Shown here piece after piece: positions 36,149 to 44,309 of a DNA stretch of 64,000 nucleotides (position 1 is the first letter of the stretch; every line of letters begins with the position of its first letter). Origin of the DNA: Gammaproteobacteria bacterium. Lineage in GTDB: Bacteria; Pseudomonadota; Gammaproteobacteria; Steroidobacterales; Steroidobacteraceae. The stretch lies in NCBI GenBank assembly GCA_021323735.1, contig JAJPKM010000041.1, positions 48,882 to 112,881 of the forward strand. The letters are read 5' to 3'. A model generated the notes under the pieces. It was not told where the DNA came from. It saw only the letters and a list, made by a program, of their open reading frames with translations, and did no database searches. The position numbers were made by a program, and so were the translations under genes.

Positions 36149-37354
36149 CTACTTCTTGACCATCGGGCACGACGGGTCGGGCTGTGTGCCGTCGGCCTCC
36201 TCGCCCGTCATGACCTTGACCACCTTGTAGTAGTCCCAAGGATACTTCGATTCCGCCGGTGTCTTGACCTTCATGACGTACATGCTGTGAACCATCAGAC
36301 CGTCTTCGCGAATGTAGCCGTCTTTGGCAAAGAAGTCGTTGATCTTGGTCTTCTTGAGCTGGGCCATGACCTTGTCCGAATCGGTCGAACCCACCGCCTT
36401 GACCGCATTCAGGTACTGGATGGTGGCGGAATAGAAGGCAGCTTGATCCATGGTCGGCATGCGGTTGACCTTGGCGAAGAAGCGTTTGGCGAAAGCGCGC
36501 GTCTGGTCGTTGAGGTCCCAATAGAATCCGGTGGTCAAGTACAAGCCTTGTGCGGTCTGCAGCGTCGCAGCATGGATATCGGTGAGGAAGGCCAGCAGCG
36601 CGGCAGGCTTCATGGTCTTGGTGATGCCGAACTCGTTGGCCGCCTTGAGCGAGTTCGAGAAATCGGTGCCGGCGTTCGCGAGCCCCAGCACCTGCGCACC
36701 CGAGGCTTGAGCCTGCAACAGGAACGAGGAGTAATCGGTCGTGCCCAGCGGCGCACGCACGGCGCCCAGGACCTTGCCGCCGTTGGCCAGCACCACCTTG
36801 GTCGCTGCGTCTTGCAGCTGGGTGCCGAAGGCATAGTCGGCGGTGATGAAGAACCAGGTCTTCCCGCCCTCTTTGATGATGGCGCTCGCCGTGCCGTTGC
36901 CCAGCGCGGTCGTGTCGTAGGCATAGTGCACGGTGTAGGGCGTGCAATCCACGCCGGTCAGGGAAGCACCGCCCGCGCCGATGGCGATGAAGGGTACCTT
37001 TTTCGCCGCGGCCACCTTGGACATGGCGATACTGACGCCCGTGTTGGAGCCGCCCAGCACCATGGTCAAGCCGTTCTGGTCCGCCCATTCGCGGAACTTC
37101 GAGGCCCCGATGTCGGGCTTATTCTGGTGATCGACGCTCAGCACGGTGATTTTCTTGCCCAGTACGGTGCCGCCGAAATCGCTGATGGCCATATTGATGA
37201 CGTCGACGCCGGCCTGGCCGAGGACGTCCGCATACACGCCCGACATGTCGTCGATGTCGCCGATCACCACCTGATCGGCCGCGGCGCCTGCCGGAGAGGA
37301 TGCATACAGGCCAAGCAGCGCACCGAGTGCCAGGAATTTTGAATTGCGCGTCAT
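36149..37354 (-). CDS. livK: Periplasmic substrate-binding protein of the Liv-type ABC transporter
   Basis: 401-aa type-I periplasmic binding protein. A signal peptide ends near PAGAAA, after a GAGGGA ribosome site. Mature motifs include VVIGDIDDMSGVYADVLGQAGVDVINMAI, VLGGSNTGVSIAMSKVAAAKKVPFI and TWFFITADYAFGTQLQDAATKVV, typical of the Peripla_BP_6 family. The protein is closer to the subgroup annotated for aromatic or amide ligands than to the classical LivJ/LivK pair, but the ligand cannot be assigned. Its place in the middle of the operon, between ATPases and permeases, is common in such systems. Confidence 0.92.
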   Translation of the reverse strand: MTRNSKFLALGALLGLYASSPAGAAADQVVIGDIDDMSGVYADVLGQAGVDVINMAISDFGGTVLGKKITVLSVDHQNKPDIGASKFREWADQNGLTMVLGGSNTGVSIAMSKVAAAKKVPFIAIGAGGASLTGVDCTPYTVHYAYDTTALGNGTASAIIKEGGKTWFFITADYAFGTQLQDAATKVVLANGGKVLGAVRAPLGTTDYSSFLLQAQASGAQVLGLANAGTDFSNSLKAANEFGITKTMKPAALLAFLTDIHAATLQTAQGLYLTTGFYWDLNDQTRAFAKRFFAKVNRMPTMDQAAFYSATIQYLNAVKAVGSTDSDKVMAQLKKTKINDFFAKDGYIREDGLMVHSMYVMKVKTPAESKYPWDYYKVVKVMTGEEADGTQPDPSCPMVKK

Positions 37355-37378
37355 ATGTCATCCCTCGTTCAATGTTGT

Positions 37379-38086
37379 TCAAACACCTAAGAATTCCTGG
37401 AGCAATCCCGCCTGCGAGGCCAGCTCCGACCGCGCAAACTGTTTCACGATCTTGCCGTGCTCCATCACATAGAACCGATCCGCCAGCGGCGCGGCGAATC
37501 GGAAGTTCTGCTCGACCAGCACCACGGTAAAGCCCTTCTGCCTCAAGGTGCGGATTACCTCGCCGAGCTTTTGCACGATCACCGGGGCGAGGCCCTCGGA
37601 AATCTCGTCCAAGAGCAGCAGCCGCGCACCGGTACGCAGAACACGTGCCACCGCCAGCATCTGCTGCTCTCCGCCGGAAAGGCGGGTACCCGGGCTCGCG
37701 GCGCGCTCGAGCAAGTTGGGGAAAATATCGTAAATCTCTTCCAGCTGCATCCCCCCGGCGCCCTTCAGGCGCGGCGGCAGCAGCAGGTTCTCCTCGGTCG
37801 ACAGCGCCGCGAAAATCCCCCTCTCCTCCGGACAATAGCCCAGGCCCAGACGCGCAATCCGATGCGGCGCCAGCCCCACCGCCTCGACTCCATTGATCAG
37901 CACCGAGCCGGTACGGGAGCCGACCAGACCCATGATGGCACGCAGGGTGGTCGTTCGTCCGGCGCCGTTGCGGCCCAGCAGGGTCACGACCTCGCCCTCG
38001 TGCACCGCAAATTCCACGCCGTGCAGGATATGCGACTCGCCGTACCATGCCTGGAGATTGGCGATCTTCAGCATCTCACGGGCCAT
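37379..38086 (-). CDS. livF: ABC transporter ATP-binding protein LivF
   Basis: 235-aa ATPase of the LivF type. The signature RLSGGEQQMLAVAR, Walker B ARLLLLDEISEGLAP and the late VVLVEQNFRFA are normal. The Walker A reads GRNGAGRTT: Arg44 occupies the position of the phosphate-binding lysine (codon CGA at 37957-37955). The same change may be frequent in some LivF lineages, so it need not abolish function, but it is a departure from the consensus. The start overlaps livG by 11 bp, and livK follows after 24 bases. Confidence 0.92.
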   Translation of the reverse strand: MAREMLKIANLQAWYGESHILHGVEFAVHEGEVVTLLGRNGAGRTTTLRAIMGLVGSRTGSVLINGVEAVGLAPHRIARLGLGYCPEERGIFAALSTEENLLLPPRLKGAGGMQLEEIYDIFPNLLERAASPGTRLSGGEQQMLAVARVLRTGARLLLLDEISEGLAPVIVQKLGEVIRTLRQKGFTVVLVEQNFRFAAPLADRFYVMEHGKIVKQFARSELASQAGLLQEFLGV

Positions 38087-38864
38087 CAGGGCCTCCTGAA
38101 AGGCTATCGCTCGAGGTCCCCATGTAGGCCTCGATCACTTGCGGGTTCTTGGAAACCTCCGAGTAGGGACCTGCGGCAATGACGCGTCCGCGTTGCAGGA
38201 CAGAAATGGTGTCGGCGATCGATGCGACCACGCTCATGTTGTGTTCGACCATGAGCACCGTGCGGTTGGCCGAGACCTGCTTGATGAGCCGCGTGACATG
38301 CGACACGTCCTCGTGACCCATGCCTTGGGTGGGCTCATCGAGAAGCATCACGTCCGGCTCGAGCGCCAGCGTGGTGGCGAGTTCCAGAGCGCGCTTGCGG
38401 CCGTAGGGCAGGTCGGCCGCCTGGGTGCGCGCCCACGGTTCAAGATGAACTTCCTCGAGCAACTGCATCGCGCGCCGATCGAGGTTTCCGAGGCTTCTCT
38501 CCGACCGCCAAAAATAGAATGAAGTGCCGAGCTTGCGCTGCAGAGCCACCCGGACATTCTCCAAGACCGTCAGGTGCGGAAACACCGCGCAGATCTGAAA
38601 GGATCGCACGATGCCGTGGCGTGCGATGTCCGCAGGCTGTTCCCGAGTGATGTTCCTGCCGCGATAAAAGATCGCGCCCGAGGTCGGTTGCAGGAACTTG
38701 GTCAACAGATTGAAAAACGTCGTCTTTCCGGCACCATTGGGACCGATCAGCGCATGGATTTCGCGCTGCCGGACGCGCACCGAGACGCCGTCCACCGCAA
38801 CGAACCCGCTGAACTCCTTGACCAGACCCTGCGTCTCAAGGATTACCTCCTCTGCCAACGCCAT
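38076..38864 (-). CDS. livG: ABC transporter ATP-binding protein LivG
   Basis: About 262-aa ATPase and first gene of the liv operon. Walker A GPNGAGKTTFFNLLTKF is canonical. The LivG-specific region IVRSFQICAVFPHLTVLENV and the Walker B VMLLDEPTQGMGHED are present. The signature is LPYGRKRALELATTLA, as usual in LivG. The ATG at 38864 was chosen over an upstream in-frame start because of the GGGAGCGGGG before it and the normal N-terminal length. The 263-base gap to the divergent M28 peptidase gene probably contains the operon promoter. Confidence 0.92.
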   Translation of the reverse strand: MALAEEVILETQGLVKEFSGFVAVDGVSVRVRQREIHALIGPNGAGKTTFFNLLTKFLQPTSGAIFYRGRNITREQPADIARHGIVRSFQICAVFPHLTVLENVRVALQRKLGTSFYFWRSERSLGNLDRRAMQLLEEVHLEPWARTQAADLPYGRKRALELATTLALEPDVMLLDEPTQGMGHEDVSHVTRLIKQVSANRTVLMVEHNMSVVASIADTISVLQRGRVIAAGPYSEVSKNPQVIEAYMGTSSDSLSGGPDGP

Positions 38865-39127
38865 CGCCCCGCTCCCGTTATTGTGCTGGGTGCGTGGTAC
38901 TGTGTACGCCCGCTCCAGGTACAGCATGTGCTCGTAACATCGTGTGTGCCGGGTCTGCCTTTTCGAAACATGCGATGTCCCCGGCCGGATACCCCGACGG
39001 TAAACTGTTTCGAGCTTCGGTGTCGAGAAAAACCCGTGCGTCCGGCTCCAAAGGCGCCACGCTGCCGCCTCGTATTACAGAATGCACTCCCCCATGTAGA
39101 CTATGCCGCACCTAAAAAGGAGGGAGC

Positions 39128-40330
39128 ATGTTCCGACATACCGCGGCGATAGCGCTTGTCATTGCGTTGGCGGCCATCCCGGCTCGGGCGCCGGCAGCCG
39201 GTGAGACCGACGCAAAGCCGGCAGACCCCGTCAAGGCTCTGGTCGGCCGTCTCGACCTGGAGCGCTACAAGGCGACCATCAAGGCTCTGACGCAATTCGG
39301 CGATCGCCGTCAGGGCACGGATCGCAATCGCGCCGCGGTGGATTGGATCGAGGCGCAGCTCAAGCGTTACGGGTGTTCGGACATCTCCCGCGTCAAGTAC
39401 ACCTATTTTCCGACCGAGGCGAGGCGCCCGAGCGGACCACCCATTGCACAAAATCCGGATGCGGCCGCCGGCGGCGGGCGTTATCGCGGCAAGCGCACTC
39501 AAACCGGCGTCAACGTCGATTCGATGCTGCAACCGGACCCGAAGCTGCGTGCGCTGAACGCCCAGCCCAGCGAACCTGGCGAGCGAGAAGAGGTGTATTG
39601 CACGAAGATCGGGACCACGCACCCGGATGAAATGTACATCGTCGGCGCCCACATGGACGGGCACGGATGGGGAGAAGCCGCCAACGATGATGGCTCGGGG
39701 ACCGCGCTGGTCATGGAATTGGCACGCATCATGTCCGCACCCGACGTCAAGACCGAGCGGTCAATCCGCTTTGCGCTGTGGAACAACGAGGAAACCGGAC
39801 TCAATGGCGCTCGGGCATACGTGGATCAGCGCGCTTCTCTCCAGGGCAAGGAAGAGCCGCCCGGCTCCGGACGTTACCCCGAGCCTCGGTGGCTGGGGAT
39901 GATCCAGCACGACATGATGCTGTTCGATCACGGCATGCCGCGCGCCGACGGCACGATGTCTCCGGAGCAGCGGCCGGAAGCGGATGTGAACATCGAATTC
40001 CAGTCGCTCGCCAAGGCGGCGGAAGGCGCGCAAAAGCTGGCGTGGGCCTTCTACACCGCCAACGAGGCTTATGCCACGGATTATCCGGCGGCGGTGGGCC
40101 CCCACATGACCAACACGGACAGCACGCCGTTCATGGACCTGGTGCCTGCCATCAGCCTGCGGGAGAACGAGCGCGGACGCGAGATCGGCGCCGGGTGGGA
40201 TCCGCAATGGCATCAGCCCAGCGATGTCTATGCCACTTATAACGATGCCGACTTCCGCCTCGGCTTGAACGCCGCTCAAACCACCCTGGGAGCCGTCGGC
40301 AGGCTGGCCGGCGCCACGTTGCCGCGCTGA
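39128..40330 (+). CDS. Secreted M28 family metallopeptidase
   Basis: 400-aa exported zinc aminopeptidase-like protein. A GGAGGG ribosome site precedes the ATG, and a signal peptide ends near RAPAAG. The M28 core shows GAHMDGHGWGEAANDDGSGTALVMELAR with His175 and the bridging Asp, then FALWNNEETGLNGARAY with the catalytic and ligand Glu, and a late WHQPSDVY histidine. These cover the expected two-zinc site. An unusual segment around 115-140 precedes the core. It is divergent from the liv operon, so released amino acids or amides could be imported by that transporter (inference). Confidence 0.9.
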   Translation: MFRHTAAIALVIALAAIPARAPAAGETDAKPADPVKALVGRLDLERYKATIKALTQFGDRRQGTDRNRAAVDWIEAQLKRYGCSDISRVKYTYFPTEARRPSGPPIAQNPDAAAGGGRYRGKRTQTGVNVDSMLQPDPKLRALNAQPSEPGEREEVYCTKIGTTHPDEMYIVGAHMDGHGWGEAANDDGSGTALVMELARIMSAPDVKTERSIRFALWNNEETGLNGARAYVDQRASLQGKEEPPGSGRYPEPRWLGMIQHDMMLFDHGMPRADGTMSPEQRPEADVNIEFQSLAKAAEGAQKLAWAFYTANEAYATDYPAAVGPHMTNTDSTPFMDLVPAISLRENERGREIGAGWDPQWHQPSDVYATYNDADFRLGLNAAQTTLGAVGRLAGATLPR

Positions 40331-40339
40331 GGGGCACCC

Positions 40340-40810
40340 ATGTTCGGCAGTCCGCCGTCGGACGGCGGTGCTGGACTTGAGTTACACTCTTGGGAACACG
40401 GACAGGATACATTGAAGCCAAATCTGTCTCACTTGCGGCCACACGGACTTAAGAAGGCTCCAGGGTTTGGCGCATTCATTGCCGTGGCAAGTGCAGCTGT
40501 TGCTCTCATGCAGCCCGCGCGGGCGGCCGAAGTTTTGCTCTCCTGCGTTTGGCAATCCCACGGAACGGGTCATGAGACCCGGTCTTTTGAAATCAGGGTT
40601 GACCAGCAAATGCAAAGAGTATCCCTTGGCGGAAACGACTCGCTGCCGGCCACTGTCTCCAGTACTCAGATCTCATTCGCCATAAACCGCAGCGGATCGA
40701 TATTTCAGTACCAGATCGATAGGTCCTCCGGATTCGGCACCATAGCGGTCAAGGACCAAGTCCTGTACAGCGGTACGTGCAAGATTGGCGAGCCGACGCA
40801 CGCCGCATAA
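40340..40810 (+). CDS. Hypothetical secreted protein
   Basis: Up to 156 aa; family not recognised. A hydrophobic segment (GAFIAVASAAVALMQPARA) looks like a signal peptide, followed by a mature part of about 90 residues with two cysteines (LLSCVW and SGTCKIG) that could form a disulfide. The ATG at 40340 has GAGGGG six bases upstream but leaves a long N-region. A TTG at 40413 with AGGA would give a more usual signal peptide. The gene starts ten bases after the M28 peptidase and may be cotranscribed. Confidence 0.55.
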   Translation: MFGSPPSDGGAGLELHSWEHGQDTLKPNLSHLRPHGLKKAPGFGAFIAVASAAVALMQPARAAEVLLSCVWQSHGTGHETRSFEIRVDQQMQRVSLGGNDSLPATVSSTQISFAINRSGSIFQYQIDRSSGFGTIAVKDQVLYSGTCKIGEPTHAA

Positions 40811-40898
40811 ATAGTGGCCGCTGTGGCGCAAGACTCACCGCGCACGGTTTAGAATCGCCGGCGACGATTTCTTGTGGCTTTTCATGAGGAGAACTTCG

Positions 40899-41429
40899 AT
40901 GCGTTTCAAGATTCTGACCCTTGCGCTTGCCGCAGCCGGCTTTTGCACCAGCTTGTCGGGCGAGGCCCAGACGCCCGCGCCGGCGAATCCCTTGGATACC
41001 GTCCCGGACAACATGCCCTTCGACGTCCCCTATGGCGCACCGATCTCGCTCGACCGCGCAGAAAGCGTCATTGCGGCGGCGGTTGCCGAGGCGAAGAAAC
41101 ACCACTGGAAACTCAACATCGCGGTCGTCGACTCCGGTGCCAATCTGGTGGCCTTCCAGCGCATGGACGGCGCCCAGCTGGCATCGATTGCCGTGTCGGA
41201 ACATAAAGCGCGAGCGTCGGCCAGCTTTCGGCGCGAAACGAAGGCCTTCGAGGAAGCCATTCAGCTGAAACAGAATTACTACGCACTCACGATCGACGGT
41301 GTGATTGCCTCGCGCGGCGGCATTCCGCTCGTCGAAGGCGGCAAAATCATCGGTGCCATCGGCTGCTCGGGCGGCACCGGGTCGCAGGACGAAGTGGCAT
41401 GCAAGGCGGGAGCCGCCACCATCAAGTAA
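40899..41429 (+). CDS. Secreted GlcG/HbpS-like (PF03928) protein
   Basis: 176-aa exported protein with an AGGAG site seven bases before the ATG and a signal peptide ending near SGEAQ. The body matches the GlcG/HbpS (haem-degrading/DUF336) family: SLDRAESVIAAAVAEAKKH, NIAVVDSGANLVAFQRMDGAQLASI, KARASASFRRETKAFE and the C-terminal GGIPLVEGGKIIGAIGCSGGTGSQDEVACKAG. Family members bind haem or corrinoids or serve unknown roles in catabolic clusters. An amidase starts seven bases downstream, so the two are probably cotranscribed. Confidence 0.88.
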   Translation: MRFKILTLALAAAGFCTSLSGEAQTPAPANPLDTVPDNMPFDVPYGAPISLDRAESVIAAAVAEAKKHHWKLNIAVVDSGANLVAFQRMDGAQLASIAVSEHKARASASFRRETKAFEEAIQLKQNYYALTIDGVIASRGGIPLVEGGKIIGAIGCSGGTGSQDEVACKAGAATIK

Positions 41430-41436
41430 ATCGCGG

Positions 41437-42876
41437 GTGAACGCGCCGCACATCGCCATGATGGATGCGCAGGAGCTTGCCGACGCGATTCGCGCTCGGC
41501 AGGTCTCCTGCGTGGAAGTCATGACCGCGTACTTGGATCACATCGAGACTTTGAACCCGCGGGTCAACGCCATCGTCGCGCTACAGAACCGCGCAACGCT
41601 GATCGCTCAGTCGGAAGAGCGGGACCTAAGTCTCGCTCGCGGCGAATGGATGGGGCCGCTGCACGGCTTTCCCCTGGCTGTGAAAGACCTGATGCCCGTC
41701 AAGGGCATCCGCATGACCATGGGCTCACCGATTTACAAGGACTTCGTGCCGGGTGCGGACGGCATCATGGTGGAGCGATTGCGGCAGGCCGGCGGCATCT
41801 TCATCGGCAAGACGAATACACCGGAGTTTGGCCTAGGCTCGCACACGTATAACTCGGTCTACGGACCCACCCGCAACGCCTATAACCCCTCTCGTTCGGC
41901 CGGCGGCAGCAGTGGCGGAGCTGCCGTCGCACTCGCGCTGCGCATGCTGCCGGTTGCGGATGGCAGCGATTTTGGCGGAAGCCTGCGTAATCCTGCCGGC
42001 TGGAACAATGTCTTTGGCTTCCGTACCGGCATGGGAGTCGTACCCAGCAACGCGGAGGATGGTTGGCTGCCTTCCATGGGGGTGGTCGGCCCCATGGCGC
42101 GCAATGTCCCGGATTTGGCCATGCTGCTGTCGGTGCAGGCGGGGTACGACGCGCGGGCACCGCTGTCCTGCATCGGTGACGGCAGCGTGTTCCAGCGCCG
42201 GCTGGAATCGGACCTCAAGGGCAAGCGCATCGCCTGGTCAGGCGACTTTCAAGGCTACCTGCCGTTTGAAGCGGGCGTGCTGGACGTTTGTACCGGCGCC
42301 CTGAAGGTATTCGAGTCGCTGGGCTGCAGCGTCGAAGAAGACCAACCCCAGTATCCGATCGAATCGGTGTGGCAGGCCTGGTTGACCTTGCGCGCATGGC
42401 AATCGGGCGCGAGCCTCCTGCCCTATTACAGCGATCCGGCCAGACGCGCGCTGCTCAAACCTGAGGCCGTCTTCGAGGTGGAGCGCGGATTGAAACTCAC
42501 GGCATTCGATATTTCCGCTGCCTCCGCGATACGTACGGCGTGGTATCAAGCCGTGCGACGGCTATTCGAACGCTATGACTACTGGATCGCGCCAACGGCG
42601 CAGCTATTTCCCTTCGACGTCAACTTGTCTTGGCCGCAAGAGATCGCAGGCAAGCAAATGCAGACCTACCATGAATGGATGAAAGTCGTGCTCCCCATCA
42701 CCATGAGCGGCTGCCCCGCCCTGGCAGCGCCCGCCGGCTTCAGCCCCGGCGGATTGCCCATCGGCATTCAAATCGTCGGACCGCTTCACTCGGAACTGGC
42801 TTGCCTGCAGTTGGCGTACGGGTATGACGCGGCAACCCAATGGGCGGCAAAGCGCCTGCCCCGACTGCTGGGGTGA
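41437..42876 (+). CDS. Amidase signature family hydrolase
   Basis: 479-aa amidase. The catalytic triad is visible: Lys83 in FPLAVKDLMP, Ser158 in AGGSSGGAAVAL and Ser182 in GSDFGGSLRNPAG. The early RARQVSCVEVMTAYLDHIE and late GLPIGIQIVGP segments are typical. No signal peptide is present, so the enzyme is cytoplasmic. A GTG at 41437, seven bases after the HbpS-like stop, is used; ATG at 41458 is an alternative. The substrate is an amide of unknown nature. With the liv-type importer and ketopantoate-reductase-like enzyme nearby, a small-molecule catabolic cluster is possible. Confidence 0.9.
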   Translation: MNAPHIAMMDAQELADAIRARQVSCVEVMTAYLDHIETLNPRVNAIVALQNRATLIAQSEERDLSLARGEWMGPLHGFPLAVKDLMPVKGIRMTMGSPIYKDFVPGADGIMVERLRQAGGIFIGKTNTPEFGLGSHTYNSVYGPTRNAYNPSRSAGGSSGGAAVALALRMLPVADGSDFGGSLRNPAGWNNVFGFRTGMGVVPSNAEDGWLPSMGVVGPMARNVPDLAMLLSVQAGYDARAPLSCIGDGSVFQRRLESDLKGKRIAWSGDFQGYLPFEAGVLDVCTGALKVFESLGCSVEEDQPQYPIESVWQAWLTLRAWQSGASLLPYYSDPARRALLKPEAVFEVERGLKLTAFDISAASAIRTAWYQAVRRLFERYDYWIAPTAQLFPFDVNLSWPQEIAGKQMQTYHEWMKVVLPITMSGCPALAAPAGFSPGGLPIGIQIVGPLHSELACLQLAYGYDAATQWAAKRLPRLLG

Positions 42877-42933
42877 CGGCAATACCCGCGCTGTGCGCCA
42901 TCGGCCAGCCTATGACCTGAAGCGGCCGACGGC

Positions 42934-43101
42934 TTATGGCTGCTTCTGAGCCTCTGCGTCGATTGCTCTCGCAATCTTCACGGCAGTTTCAGCGATGTCA
43001 GTTATGCGGGTTGCCACCAGTCCGCTGAACTTGTCGTAATGAGCGGCTGCCATTCCGCCGGCGATGCTGGCGGCAGCCTGGATGAGCTGTGCGTATTCCA
43101 T
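42934..43101 (-). CDS. 55-aa small protein of unknown function
   Basis: Short frame on the minus strand with a strong GGAGG six bases before its ATG. The product begins MEYAQLIQAAASIAGGMAAA and continues with an amphipathic helical part (ATRITDIAETAVKIARAI). It is alanine-rich, with a weakly hydrophobic N-terminal helix and a charged C-terminus, so it could be a small membrane-associated or phage-like protein. I recognise no family. The ribosome site, start, stop and lack of overlap with other genes make it credible despite its size. It lies in a 393-base gap between the amidase and the panE-like gene; the rest of that gap shows nothing I can support. Confidence 0.55.
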   Translation of the reverse strand: MEYAQLIQAAASIAGGMAAAHYDKFSGLVATRITDIAETAVKIARAIDAEAQKQP

Positions 43102-43269
43102 ATTGCCTCCTTGTTCGACTTGATGTGCCTGTGCGACGACGGCCTGATTAGCCGGGAATCCTCACCGGAAGGTGGCTGAAGCCGCGCACGAACGCGGACC
43201 GAATGCGTCCGCCTGGAAGTATCACGCCTGGCAGGCTGGGATGAGTCTAAGTCCATAAGCGCGGCAACG

Positions 43270-44196
43270 CTATCGGGCTTCGGCCAGTTTCACCAGGGTA
43301 AACAAGGCGTGATTCACCGGCGTGGCTATCCCAAGCTCCGTTCCACGCCGCACGATGAAACCGTTCAGTGAGTCGATCTCGGTGAATTTGCCGCGGCTCA
43401 AGTCTTGCGCCGTGGATGACATCGCCTCCGCCATTTGCGTGGCAATCCGCATTGCGCCAGCCATCGCAGCCTTTTCATCCGCTATACCGGGAAGCACCAC
43501 CCGAGCGGCATTTGCCACGGCGAGTACCTCATGTATCACGGTCTCCATCAATTGACGGGCATCGGGATTTTCCGACATGCGGCGGTATTTCGCGCGGCCA
43601 AGAGCCGAAATGGCGTTCAGTGCGCAATTCCAAATGAGCTTGGTCCACAACTCGCCATCGATATTGGCGCTTATGCGACAAGGTATGCCCGCACGTGCCA
43701 CGAGGGCCGCCAGCATTTTTGTCTGCTCGGTTTCCGGTCCGATAACCAGATCGCCGCGGCCAACGTGCTTGATGCGGCCGGGCTCGGGTACGGAGGCGGC
43801 GACATAAACCACGGCTTGGAATGCGGCGTTCTTCACCGTTGCCTGGATCTGCTCGACACTGTCGACGCCATTCTGAAGGCTGAGGACGATCGCTTCCGGT
43901 GCAAGGTGGGGTGCAAGTTCACGTACCGTGGCGGCGGTATCGAGCGTCTTCACGCAAAGAAGCACGATGTCCACGCCGCGCGCCGCGCCAAGCTCTGTCG
44001 AAGCCTCGACAGGCACGAACTCCTTGAAGTCGAGTGTGTCGAGGAAAATACCCTGGGTCTTGACCGCCTCGACGAACGACTTACGGCCGATCATGACAAC
44101 GGGTGCACCCGCGCGGGCCAATAGGCCGCCAAAGTAGCCGCCCACGGCACCCGCCCCCACAACCGCGATTCGCGGCCAATTTTCCTGCTGCCTCAT
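43270..44196 (-). CDS. 2-dehydropantoate 2-reductase family protein (PanE/ApbA)
   Basis: 308-aa NADPH-dependent ketoacid reductase family member. The N-terminal Rossmann motif is RIAVVGAGAVGGYFGGLLARAG. VLLCVKTLDTAATV and LSLQNGVDSVEQI follow, then the C-terminal domain motif DGELWTKLIWNCALNAISALGRAKY with the catalytic-type Lys, and GKFTEIDSLNGFIVRRG. True PanE makes pantoate for coenzyme A. Paralogues in catabolic clusters reduce other ketoacids, and this one lies between an amidase and an MFS transporter away from other pan genes. The specific substrate is therefore left open. Confidence 0.85.
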   Translation of the reverse strand: MRQQENWPRIAVVGAGAVGGYFGGLLARAGAPVVMIGRKSFVEAVKTQGIFLDTLDFKEFVPVEASTELGAARGVDIVLLCVKTLDTAATVRELAPHLAPEAIVLSLQNGVDSVEQIQATVKNAAFQAVVYVAASVPEPGRIKHVGRGDLVIGPETEQTKMLAALVARAGIPCRISANIDGELWTKLIWNCALNAISALGRAKYRRMSENPDARQLMETVIHEVLAVANAARVVLPGIADEKAAMAGAMRIATQMAEAMSSTAQDLSRGKFTEIDSLNGFIVRRGTELGIATPVNHALFTLVKLAEAR

Positions 44197-44309
44197 CGCC
44201 TATGGCAAGCAGAGGCGCGCATCAGCACGGCCACCGAGCCCTCGCCGTACTTACGGCACCGGAAACACCGACGGAAGTTAACGCTCATGCCGATTCGGTC
44301 CCATCCAAG

